DNA from: Alphaproteobacteria bacterium | Lineage (GTDB): Bacteria; Pseudomonadota; Alphaproteobacteria; UBA9219 | DNA: 10,043 nucleotides | Assembly (NCBI GenBank): GCA_028693775.1 | Contig: JAQUUS010000036.1 | Location: 1-10,043, forward strand | Reading direction: 5' to 3' | Shown here: one piece after another, positions 1-7,167 of the stretch | How the letters are laid out: the number at the start of each line of letters is the position of its first letter | Position numbering within the stretch: position 1 is the stretch's first letter | The notes under the pieces: generated by a model | The model's database searches: none | Told to the model about the DNA's origin: nothing | What the model saw: only the letters and a program-made list of their open reading frames with translations | Program-made: the position numbers and the translations under genes

Positions 1-421
1 AAGCCTTTTCTGGAATTTCGAAGACCGTCTTTTCATATCGCTGCACGAGGAAACGCCGGGCTCCGGCCTCGCAAACGAAACGGGCGCATGGAACAACGTC
101 CTGAACCTCCCCCTCCCCAAAGGAACCGGAAGCGAGCTCTTCCGCAAAACCTTTTCCGGGCAAGCCCTGCCGAAGCTCGAAGCGTTCAGGCCCGATATTC
201 TGTTTGTCTCTGCGGGCTTCGACATGCGCGAAGGCGACCCGCAAGCCTCCCTGCGCCTGACGGAAGCCGACTACCGCTGGCTCGGCGAAACCCTGCGAAG
301 CGCCGCTGGCAAGCTGTGCGAAGGCCGCCTTGTGGCCGCGCTGGAGGGGGGCTATAACCCCGGCGCGCTGGGCGCCTGCGCCGCCGCATTTGTTTCCGGA
401 ACCGAAGGACCCACCCGATGA
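1..421 (+). CDS. Histone deacetylase/AcuC-like family protein, C-terminal part (5' end outside window)
   Basis: The frame is open from base 2 to a TGA at 419-421, giving about 139 residues of a C-terminus. The family is zinc-dependent amidohydrolases that remove acetyl groups from acetyl-lysine, acetylpolyamines or related amides in the cytoplasm. Visible family signatures are PGSG followed by ETGAWNNVLNLPLPKG, then SAGFD, whose Asp is a zinc ligand, then REGDP, and LEGGYNPGAL, whose Tyr is the catalytic tyrosine. The His-His dyad and the other zinc ligands would lie upstream of the window and cannot be checked. The stop overlaps the epmA start as ATGA (418-421), so the two genes are probably translationally coupled. 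The family is confident; the actual substrate cannot be told from this fragment. Confidence 0.88.
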   Translation, partial: SLFWNFEDRLFISLHEETPGSGLANETGAWNNVLNLPLPKGTGSELFRKTFSGQALPKLEAFRPDILFVSAGFDMREGDPQASLRLTEADYRWLGETLRSAAGKLCEGRLVAALEGGYNPGALGACAAAFVSGTEGPTR

Positions 422-1440
422 ACGTAAACGACACCCAGCGCTGGCAACGCCCGATCTCATCGCAAGGAGGCCCCTCGCGCATGGACATCCTGCGCCGCCG
501 CCACATCGTGCGCCGCGCGGTTCGGGACTATCTCGACAGCGAAGGTTTTATCGAAATCGACGCGCCCATGCTGGTGCACGGCGCGGCCCCCGAACCCGCC
601 ATCGACTCGTTCAAGATCGAAGACCGGTATCTCATCAGCTCGACCGAATACCAGCTCAAGCGCCTCGAAATCGGAGGCCTGCACAAGCTCTATTCCCTGA
701 CGCAGAATTTCCGGCGCGGCGACACGGGCCGTTACCGGAACCCTGAATTCACGATGCTCGAATGGGGACGCACGGGCAGCAAAATGGACCAGATCGAAGC
801 CGACGCCGAGCGCCTGACTCTCGCGGCCCTGAACGCGCTCGAACTCCCCCTGCACCTGCCCTATGCCGACGGCGTTATCGACATGCGCGCGCCATGGGAG
901 CGGCAAAGCGTGGCCGAAGCCATCGAAAGAGCCACAGGCGCGGCGATGAACGACTTCGACCTTCCCTCGTGCCGCAAGGCGGCCGAAACCGCAGGGCTTG
1001 AGATTCACAAAGAGTGGGCCGAAGACCGGGATTTCCTGTTCAGCCTCGTGATGGACCACATCCAGCCGCAGCTTGGCGCCTCGCGCCCGACGTTCCTGAC
1101 CGACTGGCCCGACTTTCAAACGGCCTCGGCGGCGCCCAACGAAGCCGAGCCCGGAAACGCCAGCCGCAGCGAGTTGTTCATCGGCGGCGTGGAGATTGCC
1201 GACGGCTTTGTGGGCGTCTCCGACGCCGGAGTGCAAAAGGAACTTTTCGACAAAGCCCTCGCGCGCCGGGCGCAGGAAGGAATGTCCCCCGTGGACCTCG
1301 ACGGCAAATATCTCGAGTCCCTGCGCGAGAGCCCGTTCCACGGCGCGGGCATGGCGCTCGGTTTCGACCGGCTGGTCATGATCCTGACAGGCCAGACCCA
1401 TATCGGCACCGTTCTTGCTTTTGCATGGGACGAAACCTGA
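418..1440 (+). CDS. epmA: Elongation factor P--(R)-beta-lysine ligase family (EpmA/GenX/PoxA), with a divergent amino-acid pocket
   Basis: This 340-residue protein is a stand-alone class II aminoacyl-tRNA synthetase core related to LysRS but lacking the anticodon-binding domain; the E. coli homologue is about 325 residues. EpmA normally attaches beta-lysine, or lysine, to a conserved Lys of elongation factor P. Visible landmarks are the SSTEYQLKRL strand (74-83), motif 2 from F98-R99 through NPEFTMLEW (108-116), the metal/ATP glutamate E259 in GVEIADGF, and motif 3 GMALGFDRLVM (311-321) with R318. The ATG at 418 is preferred because it overlaps the upstream stop and the family's N-terminal helix begins soon after; an internal ATG at 481 is an alternative. 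Compared with E. coli EpmA as I recall it, HNPEF is RNPEF, EWY is EWG (G117), and NGFHE is DGFVG (D262, G266). No efp or epmB is present in the window. Confidence 0.87.
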   Translation: MNVNDTQRWQRPISSQGGPSRMDILRRRHIVRRAVRDYLDSEGFIEIDAPMLVHGAAPEPAIDSFKIEDRYLISSTEYQLKRLEIGGLHKLYSLTQNFRRGDTGRYRNPEFTMLEWGRTGSKMDQIEADAERLTLAALNALELPLHLPYADGVIDMRAPWERQSVAEAIERATGAAMNDFDLPSCRKAAETAGLEIHKEWAEDRDFLFSLVMDHIQPQLGASRPTFLTDWPDFQTASAAPNEAEPGNASRSELFIGGVEIADGFVGVSDAGVQKELFDKALARRAQEGMSPVDLDGKYLESLRESPFHGAGMALGFDRLVMILTGQTHIGTVLAFAWDET

Positions 1441-1458
1441 GCGTCCGGTCAAGCACTC

Positions 1459-1487
1459 AATAAACGGGGCTTCGCGAAAATAAACGG
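1459..1487. repeat. Direct repeat AATAAACGG x2 (20-bp period) around a TTCGCGAA palindrome
   Basis: The 168-bp gap between epmA and the small exported-protein gene holds two exact copies of AATAAACGG (1459-1467 and 1479-1487), separated by a spacer that contains the 8-bp palindrome TTCGCGAA (1471-1478). A 20-bp period is about two helical turns, as expected for a paired protein-binding site. It lies about 120-150 bp upstream of the next start codon. I could not recognise a convincing -35/-10 pair or terminator in this gap. A regulatory role is an inference. Confidence 0.3.
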
Positions 1488-1594
1488 AAAACGGTTTACG
1501 AACCCGCCGAGGTCCGGTATCTTCGCGGCAGGCAATGATTGTTATTTCTTAAGACCGTCCGCATAAAGACCGGATCGGCCTCAAGGCTTCGCAC

Positions 1595-1602
1595 GGAGGT
1601 GA
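1595..1602 (+). promoter_or_regulatory. Strong Shine-Dalgarno for the 1609 gene
   Basis: GGAGGTGA sits six bases upstream of the ATG at 1609 and is followed by an A-rich stretch. It supports this start and suggests efficient independent translation. Confidence 0.8.
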
Positions 1603-1608
1603 AAAAAA

Positions 1609-2007
1609 ATGCGCCCATTCCTCACCGGGCTTTTCTTAAGTCTTGCACTTTTTCCGCTCTTCCCCTCCTCCTCCCCCGCCAACGAACGGCAAGTGGTTTT
1701 GTCAGCGGAGCACTCGGCCGAAGCCGCCGAAAAAGAAGCCCTGAAAGCCGAAGAAGATATGGAGAAAATCCTCAAATACGCCCGGGGAAAAACGACTCAA
1801 TTATGGCAAAACAAGCTCGACGCCCTGCAAAAGATGTGGCTGTCGTACCGCAAGTACGAATGCGAATTCGAAACAGCCAATTATGTGGGAGCCCTGTCCT
1901 ACGCGACCGTTCTTGAAAATTGCTACGTTCGCATGACCTACGCGCGCATCCGCGAGCTTCAAAACTACGAATGCGTCAAGGGAACGGCGCTGATCTGCGG
2001 CAACTAA
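1609..2007 (+). CDS. Small exported protein, LprI/DUF1311-like
   Basis: This 132-residue protein has a clear Sec signal peptide: R2, a hydrophobic core at about 4-18, and a likely cleavage after SSSPA (24). The mature part begins with a charged, Ala/Glu-rich helix (30-60) and continues with W77, Y80-R81, C85, G94, C105, R114-EL, C122 and C130. The order W-x2-YR-x3-C, then G, C and R-x-x-EL matches the LprI/DUF1311 family, some members of which are lysozyme inhibitors. The four cysteines probably form two disulfides, so the protein should act in the periplasm or at the cell envelope. The start is supported by a good ribosome binding site. Its TAA stop overlaps the stop of converging gltX. The family match is moderate because it comes from the pattern alone; lysozyme inhibition is not shown. 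Confidence 0.72.
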   Translation: MRPFLTGLFLSLALFPLFPSSSPANERQVVLSAEHSAEAAEKEALKAEEDMEKILKYARGKTTQLWQNKLDALQKMWLSYRKYECEFETANYVGALSYATVLENCYVRMTYARIRELQNYECVKGTALICGN

Positions 2008-3419
2008 AGCGCCGCAGCGATCCGCTTGAGGGTTTCCGTCTTTCCGAGCAAATCCGCAACATGGAAAATGGGCGGCGACACGGTCGAACCGCTCAAAGCC
2101 ACGCGCAACGGCTGGGCGACCGCACCGAGCTTGACGCCCTTGGCCTCGGCATAGGCGCGGAAAATTTCCTCGAGCGCCGAACCCGAAAAATCGTCCATAC
2201 CCTCCATCCGGGCCGCGAGTTCCTTTAAAGCGTCCCCGGCTTCGGGCGTCATGATTTTCTGAGCCTTGGCATCGAAATCAAACGCGCCCTCATGAAAATA
2301 GAACGCCGACATATCGGCGATGTCGAGCAGCGTAGACGCGCGCGGCTTGAGATCCGGCATGGCCTTTTCCAAAAGGTCGACATTGGCGGGCGCAAGCTTT
2401 TTCCCGAGCTTTTTCTCGACAAACGGAACGGCAAGCTTCGCCAGTTCGTTGTCGGGCATCTCGCGGATATAGTGCGCATTGAGGCTTTTGAGCTTCACAA
2501 AATCGAACCGGGCAGCAGACCGCCCCACGCTGCCCAGATCGAACCACTCGATGGCCTTTTTCTGAGGAATGATCTCGTCGTCGCCGTGAGTCCAGCACAA
2601 ACGCAGCAGATAGTTGCACACGGCCTCGGGCAAATAGCCCTGCTCGCGGTATTCGCCCACGGCCTGCGCGCCGTGGCGTTTCGACATCTTCGACCCGTCG
2701 GGCCCCAAAATCATCGGCAGATGCCCGAACGTGGGAACGTCCCACCCCATGGCGTTGTAGATCTGAACCTGCCTGAACGTATTGGTCATATGGTCGTCGC
2801 CGCGAATGACGTGCGTCACGCCCATATCGTGATCGTCCACCACAACGGCCAGCATATAGGTCGGCGTGCCGTCGGCGCGCAAAAGAACCATATCGTCAAG
2901 CTGGCTGTTCTGAACCGTAATCTCGCCCATCACGGCGTCGGTCACGGTGGTCTCGCCCGTTTGCGGCGTTTTGAGGCGAACGACAGGCGGCACGCCTTCG
3001 GGCGCATCGCTCGCGGGCCTGTCGCGCCAGCGGCCGTCATAACGCTGGGGCAATCCCTTGGCTTTCTGCTCGGCGCGCATGGCTTCCAGCTCTTGCGGCG
3101 AGGCATAGCAATAATAAGCCTTGCCTTCGGCGACCATTTGCCGCGCGACGTCGGCATGGCGACCGCGCATATCGAACTGCGAATAATAATCGCGGCCTTC
3201 GTAATCCTTGTTGTCCCAGTCGAGGCCAAGCCACTTCATGCCGTCAATGATCGTCTCGATGGATTCCGGCGTCGAACGCGCGCGGTCGGTATCCTCGACG
3301 CGCAGCAGAAACTTGCCGCCGTGATGCTTGGCGAAGAGCCAGCAAAAAAGAGCCGTGCGGGCGCCGCCGATATGAAGCGAGCCGGTCGGGGACGGAGCGA
3401 AGCGGGTAACGACATGCAT
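2004..3419 (-). CDS. gltX: Glutamate--tRNA ligase
   Basis: This 471-residue class I synthetase charges tRNA-Glu with glutamate in the cytoplasm. The N-terminus TRFAPSPTGSLHIGGARTAL (5-24) holds the HIGH motif as H16-I-G-G. It is followed by LLRVEDTD (38-45), the VIRGDDHMTNT region (204-214) and the KMSKR motif at K244-R248 within DGSKMSKRHG. The C-terminal anticodon-binding part ends with a typical bacterial GluRS stretch, LRVALSG then SPPIF (438-452). The length is normal, and no key motif is missing. Many alphaproteobacteria carry two gltX paralogues, and this one could be either. The start codon is the first ATG of ATGCATG; its Shine-Dalgarno is weak and overlaps a 14-bp palindrome. The gene is divergent from comEC and converges with the LprI-like gene, with a 4-bp overlap of coding ends. 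Confidence 0.96.
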   Translation of the reverse strand: MHVVTRFAPSPTGSLHIGGARTALFCWLFAKHHGGKFLLRVEDTDRARSTPESIETIIDGMKWLGLDWDNKDYEGRDYYSQFDMRGRHADVARQMVAEGKAYYCYASPQELEAMRAEQKAKGLPQRYDGRWRDRPASDAPEGVPPVVRLKTPQTGETTVTDAVMGEITVQNSQLDDMVLLRADGTPTYMLAVVVDDHDMGVTHVIRGDDHMTNTFRQVQIYNAMGWDVPTFGHLPMILGPDGSKMSKRHGAQAVGEYREQGYLPEAVCNYLLRLCWTHGDDEIIPQKKAIEWFDLGSVGRSAARFDFVKLKSLNAHYIREMPDNELAKLAVPFVEKKLGKKLAPANVDLLEKAMPDLKPRASTLLDIADMSAFYFHEGAFDFDAKAQKIMTPEAGDALKELAARMEGMDDFSGSALEEIFRAYAEAKGVKLGAVAQPLRVALSGSTVSPPIFHVADLLGKTETLKRIAAAL

Positions 3420-3422
3420 GGA

Positions 3423-3436
3423 AAGAACCTGTTCTT
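3423..3436. promoter_or_regulatory. 14-bp palindrome in the gltX/comEC divergent spacer
   Basis: AAGAAC-CT-GTTCTT has perfect 6-bp arms around a 2-bp centre. It lies 3-17 bases upstream of the gltX start and 42-55 bases upstream of the comEC GTG, within the 58-bp shared spacer. The position suits an operator over the gltX translation start and the comEC promoter. The half-site GAAC/GTTC resembles LexA half-sites, but the 2-bp spacing fits neither the Gram-positive type (four bases) nor the alphaproteobacterial type (direct GTTC repeats). The binding protein is unknown. Confidence 0.35.
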
Positions 3437-3477
3437 AATGCTAGAAAGGGGGCACTTTAATAACTTCTTGGCCGTCC

Positions 3478-5640
3478 GTGAACCCCCTAAGCGCACTCTT
3501 CGAAAATTTGGAGCGCGACCGCTCCCGCTGGCCTTTCTGGCTTCCCGTGGCCGTTGCTGCGGGCGTTGCGGGCTATTTTGGGCTTCCGGAGGAGCCTTCG
3601 GCGGCGATTCTGGCCCTGACGCCCGTTTTGGGGCTCGCGGCATGGTTGATCCGGCCCGTTTCGTGGCGAGCGGCCATCGGTCTGCTTGCCCTGACGTTCG
3701 TCAGCCTCGGCTTTTCGGCCTCCAAGATCGAAACCCTGCTCGACCGGCGTCCGATGCTCGACGGTCCGACGGATTTCGTCTCCATCTCGGGCCGGGTCGC
3801 CCAAACCGACATCATGCCCGGCAGCGTGCGCCTGACGCTGATCCGCCCGCGCATCGAAGGTATTTCGCCCGAAAAAACGCCCGAGCAAATCCGGGTCAAA
3901 TTCCTTGAAACGGATTTTCTCTCCTCCCCGCCCACGGGCGCCGAGATTGCATTCAAGGGCATGCTGAACGACATGAGCGAGCCCGTCGCGCCCGCAGCCG
4001 CCGATTTTCGCCGCGCGGCATACTTCCGGCATCTGGGCGGCATCGGCTGGAGCCGAAGCTCCATCGAAATCCTCGACCCATCCCCCAAAGACTACACGGC
4101 AGGCGAACGGTTTTCGCTGATGCTCGAGCGCACACGCAAAACCCTTGCACGGCACGTCTACGCCCGCCTCAAAGGCGACGTCGCCGCCGTCACCGCCGCA
4201 AGGCTCAACGGCGAGCAAACGGCCATCACGCCGCCCGTCATGGACGCCATGCGCACGGCAGGCCTCGCCCACTTGCTGGCGACCTCGGGCGCGAACGTCA
4301 CGATCATGGGCCTGCTGATCTATTTCCCGCTGCGCGCCCTGCTCGCGCTCGTGCCATGGATCGCCCTGCGCTTCCCGATCAAAAAATGGGCGGCCATCGC
4401 AGCCATACTATCGGCGCTTAGCTTCACGTTCCTCGTCGGCTCGCAAGCCGCCACCATGCGCTCGATGATCATGGTCGGCCTCGCCATGGCCGCCGTCGTC
4501 CTCGACCGCAATGCAACCCCTCTCCGGCTCGTTATGCTCTCGGCGCTCATCGGCATGCTGTTCGCGCCGTCGGCAACCATGGGCGCAAGTTTCCAGATGT
4601 CCTTCGCCGCCGTATTTTGCCTCGTCGCCTCGCAAGGCCTCTTCGGCCTGCGCAACCGCTGGCCGAACGCCTTGCCCGCATGGCTAGGCCGCATCCTCTC
4701 CCCCATCGCCGGGATCGCGCTGGCCTCGCTGCTGGCCACGGCGGCCACAACGCCCTTTTCAGTCTATCATTTCCAGACGTTCAACGTTTACGGTTTTATC
4801 TCCAACGTGCTGGCCATCCCGCTCACGAGCTTCTGGGTCATGCCGTTCACCGTCCTCGCCTACCTGTCCGCGCCATGGAACGCCGACGGTTTTTTCATCG
4901 ACATGGCCGGGCTCGGCAACCGCGCCACCATCGCCATCGCCCAAACGGTCGCCGCCTGGCCGCATTCGACCTTTCACTGGCCCGCCATGCCCGCCATTGC
5001 CCTTGCCGCCGTGTCCCTTGGCGGATTCTGGCTCTGCCTGTGGCGCGAACGCTGGCGGTATCTCGGCCTGATCCCTGTCCTGATCGGCATGGCGTATCCG
5101 CTCTACACGACCGTTCCCGACATTCTCGTCTCCCCGTCGGGGCGCTCATGGGCGGTGCGGCTCGATGACGGGCGCTACGCCGTCCCAAGCACGCATCGCG
5201 AACGGTTTATTCTCGAACAATGGTCGAGGCTTCTGGGCGGCGCGAGGCTTGTCGATGCGCCCGCGCTCCCCGACGACCACGCCAACGTCCGTTGCGACGA
5301 CTGGGGCTGCGTCTACCGCGCAGTTGGCCTCACCTTCGCCCTGCCCTCGAAAGACATCGCCGCGCCCGAAGACTGCGCGCATGCCGATGTCCTGATCGCG
5401 CCGTTCGCCGTGAGCGCCTGCGCCGCCCGCCGCATCGTCGACAGCGCGGCGTTGAAGCAGTTTGGCGCACACGCGCTCTTCCTCGGCCCAGACGGCCTTC
5501 GCACAAAGACGGCCTATCCGGCCCCCGGCCTGCGCCCATGGAGCAGAGGCTGGAAGGATAAAACCGCTTCAGAAACCGCCCATACCGCCCCGCAACACGA
5601 ACAAAAACAAAGCCGTGCCGAAAGCAAAAACGGTCCGTAA
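3478..5640 (+). CDS. comEC: ComEC/Rec2-family competence channel protein
   Basis: This 720-residue multi-pass inner-membrane protein belongs to the family that carries single-stranded DNA into the cytoplasm during natural transformation. An N-terminal pair of membrane segments (about 20-80) is followed by a soluble OB-like DUF4131 region (about 95-200). The competence core follows, with ARLNGEQTAITPPVM (241-255), AGLAHLLATSGANVTIMG (261-278), and many hydrophobic segments to about 545. After that comes a soluble C-terminal region (550-690) where a metallo-beta-lactamase-like domain sits in long ComEC proteins. I see no HxHxDH motif there, so that domain is absent or degenerate, as I recall for many alphaproteobacterial versions. 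A hydrophilic Lys/Glu/Gln tail (693-720) ends the protein. The GTG at 3478 is the only plausible start: an in-frame stop lies at 3442 and the next in-frame Met is residue 215. Its Shine-Dalgarno is poor. Other competence genes are not in the window, so uptake activity is unproven. Confidence 0.9.
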   Translation: MNPLSALFENLERDRSRWPFWLPVAVAAGVAGYFGLPEEPSAAILALTPVLGLAAWLIRPVSWRAAIGLLALTFVSLGFSASKIETLLDRRPMLDGPTDFVSISGRVAQTDIMPGSVRLTLIRPRIEGISPEKTPEQIRVKFLETDFLSSPPTGAEIAFKGMLNDMSEPVAPAAADFRRAAYFRHLGGIGWSRSSIEILDPSPKDYTAGERFSLMLERTRKTLARHVYARLKGDVAAVTAARLNGEQTAITPPVMDAMRTAGLAHLLATSGANVTIMGLLIYFPLRALLALVPWIALRFPIKKWAAIAAILSALSFTFLVGSQAATMRSMIMVGLAMAAVVLDRNATPLRLVMLSALIGMLFAPSATMGASFQMSFAAVFCLVASQGLFGLRNRWPNALPAWLGRILSPIAGIALASLLATAATTPFSVYHFQTFNVYGFISNVLAIPLTSFWVMPFTVLAYLSAPWNADGFFIDMAGLGNRATIAIAQTVAAWPHSTFHWPAMPAIALAAVSLGGFWLCLWRERWRYLGLIPVLIGMAYPLYTTVPDILVSPSGRSWAVRLDDGRYAVPSTHRERFILEQWSRLLGGARLVDAPALPDDHANVRCDDWGCVYRAVGLTFALPSKDIAAPEDCAHADVLIAPFAVSACAARRIVDSAALKQFGAHALFLGPDGLRTKTAYPAPGLRPWSRGWKDKTASETAHTAPQHEQKQSRAESKNGP

Positions 5641-5766
5641 TTCAAATGTGCAGATCGCCCCGGGCAAAGGCCATTCGCACCTGCAACACGCGGGCTGCTT
5701 GCGACAGGGAGGCGAAGGTTCTATCCTTGGGCATTCAGCGAAAAAACAAATGGGCGGGACGTTATT
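5641..5766 (+). other. 126-bp gap upstream of the aspA-like/hydF operon
   Basis: This is the likely place for the promoter of the lyase-hydF pair. I found no convincing sigma70 pair, no FNR/FixK box (TTGAT-N4-ATCAA type) and no hairpin followed by a T-run for comEC. A GGCGGGA (5753-5759) seven bases before the ATG is the best Shine-Dalgarno candidate. A stronger purine run, CAGGGAGGCGAAGG (5705-5718), is too far upstream to serve this start. Confidence 0.35.
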
Positions 5767-7167
5767 ATGCGCAAAGAAAAAGACGCTTTGGGAACGGTCG
5801 ATATTGAAGACGATACGTTATGGGGCATCCACACGGCGCGCGCGCTCCGAAACTTCAGGGTCTCCCGAAGACGCGTGCCCTATACGCTGATCTCGGCCCT
5901 CGCGACGGTCAAGCAAGCGGCGGCGCTGACAAACGGCGAACTCGGCTACATACCCCCGAAAACCGCCGAAGCCATCGCCGAAGCCTGCGCAAAAATCTGC
6001 GCCAACGAAAAGGACTACGCAGCCTGTTTCCCGCTCGACGCGCTTCAGGGCGGCGCGGGCACCTCCACAAACATGAACGTCAACGAGGTTGTCGCAAACC
6101 TTGCGCTGAAATCGCTGGGCCTGCGCCCGGGAGCCTACGCCGACATCCATCCGCTCGCGCACCTCAACCTGCACCAGTCGACGAACGACGTATATCCCAC
6201 AGCCCTGCGCATCGCGGCGATCGTGGAGCTGCGCGAGTTGTGCGACGAGCTGGCGAAGCTTCAGGGCGCATTCCAGAGCAAGGAAATGGAATTTCAGGAC
6301 ATCGTCAAAATGGGCCGCACAGAAATGCAGCCCGCCGTCCCGATGACCCTGGGGCAGGAATTCTCGGCCTTCGCCGACGCCGTGGCGCGCGACCGCTGGC
6401 GCACGTTCAAATGCGAAGAGCGCCTGCGCATGATCAACATCGGCGGAACGGCGGTAGGCACCGGCCTGACCGCGCCGCGCGACTATATCTTCCGCGTTGT
6501 CGAGATCCTGCGCTCGCTCACGGGGATGGGCCTCGCGCGCAGCGAAAACGTCGTTGACGGAACCGCGAACGTCGACGTTTTTGTGGAAGTTTCGGGCATT
6601 CTGCAAGCCGCCGCCGCCACGCTCTCGAAAATCGCGGGCGATTTGCGCCTGCTCCATTTCCTCGGCGAAATCGCCCTGCCGCCGCTGCAAGCCGGCTCGT
6701 CGATCATGCCGGGTAAAGTCAATCCCGTGGCCGCCGAATGCGTCATGCAAACAAGCATGGTCGTCCGGGCCAACGATTCCATGATCGGCGAATGCGCCTC
6801 GCGCGGCACGCTGCAAATCAACGAATTCATGCCGCTGATCGCGAGTTCCCTGCTCGAATCCATCGAGTTGCTCAAAGCGTCGGCAGGCTTTTTGGCCGGT
6901 CACGTCGTAGGCATCGCGGCCGACGCTTCCCGCTGCCGCGCGTTCGTGGACGAAAGCCCGTCGATCATGACCGCGCTCCTGCCGTTTGTCGGCTACGACC
7001 GCACGCTGGCGCTGCGCCGGGAATTCGACGCAGAAAAATCGGCGCAACCGGACTTGAAACTCAAGGATTTCCTGACCAGCCGTCTCGGCGAGGAAACCGT
7101 AGCGACGGCGCTGTCCGAAACCAATCTGGTAGGCCTCGGCCATTCTGGAAAAGGAACCGCATCATGA
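5767..7167 (+). CDS. aspA: Aspartate ammonia-lyase family protein, hydF-coupled type
   Basis: This 466-residue protein belongs to the fumarase/aspartase superfamily; aspartase converts L-aspartate to fumarate plus ammonia in the cytoplasm. Visible motifs in order are LWGIHTARALRNF (18-30), GGAGTSTNMNVNEV (95-108), QSTND (137-141), GRTEMQPAVPMTLGQEF (183-199), GGTAVGTGL (226-234) and the mobile signature loop GSSIMPGKVNP (310-320), with S311 as the expected catalytic base. The C-terminal helical domain is complete. It departs from E. coli aspartase in several places. HPNDHVN is HPLAHLN (128-134), GRTQLQ is GRTEMQ, and the stretch before the loop, RLLHFLGEI (294-302), is a few residues shorter. 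These hint at an altered or narrowed substrate. The stop overlaps the hydF start (ATGA, 7164-7167). Related lyases lie beside hyd maturation genes in several anaerobes as I recall, which suggests a job in H-cluster biogenesis. Family sure; substrate less so. Confidence 0.88.
   Translation: MRKEKDALGTVDIEDDTLWGIHTARALRNFRVSRRRVPYTLISALATVKQAAALTNGELGYIPPKTAEAIAEACAKICANEKDYAACFPLDALQGGAGTSTNMNVNEVVANLALKSLGLRPGAYADIHPLAHLNLHQSTNDVYPTALRIAAIVELRELCDELAKLQGAFQSKEMEFQDIVKMGRTEMQPAVPMTLGQEFSAFADAVARDRWRTFKCEERLRMINIGGTAVGTGLTAPRDYIFRVVEILRSLTGMGLARSENVVDGTANVDVFVEVSGILQAAAATLSKIAGDLRLLHFLGEIALPPLQAGSSIMPGKVNPVAAECVMQTSMVVRANDSMIGECASRGTLQINEFMPLIASSLLESIELLKASAGFLAGHVVGIAADASRCRAFVDESPSIMTALLPFVGYDRTLALRREFDAEKSAQPDLKLKDFLTSRLGEETVATALSETNLVGLGHSGKGTAS

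Noticed and set aside
457..1452. A 331-codon minus-strand open frame opposite epmA
   Set aside because: It lies antisense to a gene with clear class II synthetase motifs; its composition is that of a GC-rich shadow frame.
1551..1580. AAGACCG direct repeat as a terminator or operator
   Set aside because: The two 7-mers (in 1550-1574) are short, form no stable stem and have no T-run, so chance explains them.
3423..3436. The palindrome as a LexA/SOS box
   Set aside because: The half-sites match GAAC/GTTC but are separated by 2 bp, not the 4 bp of the Gram-positive box, and they are inverted rather than the direct repeat known for alphaproteobacteria.
2292..3908. A 538-codon open frame on the plus strand opposite gltX
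   Set aside because: It is antisense to a well-supported gltX and runs into comEC in another frame. The translation is rich in His/Arg/Pro with no domain pattern, as expected from the reverse of GC-rich coding sequence.
5641..5766. An FNR/FixK box for anaerobic control of the lyase-hydF pair
   Set aside because: Both TTG sites in the gap lack the matching CAA half at the required spacing.
5818..7143. A 441-codon minus-strand open frame opposite the lyase gene
   Set aside because: It mirrors the lyase codons, is rich in Arg/Gly/Phe/Val, has no recognisable motif and no ribosome binding site.
6738..7163. N-terminal extension of HydF to a start at 6738
   Set aside because: The extension lies inside the lyase gene in another frame and is Arg-rich. 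HydF proteins start just before the RLHIGIMGR segment, matching the ATG at 7164.
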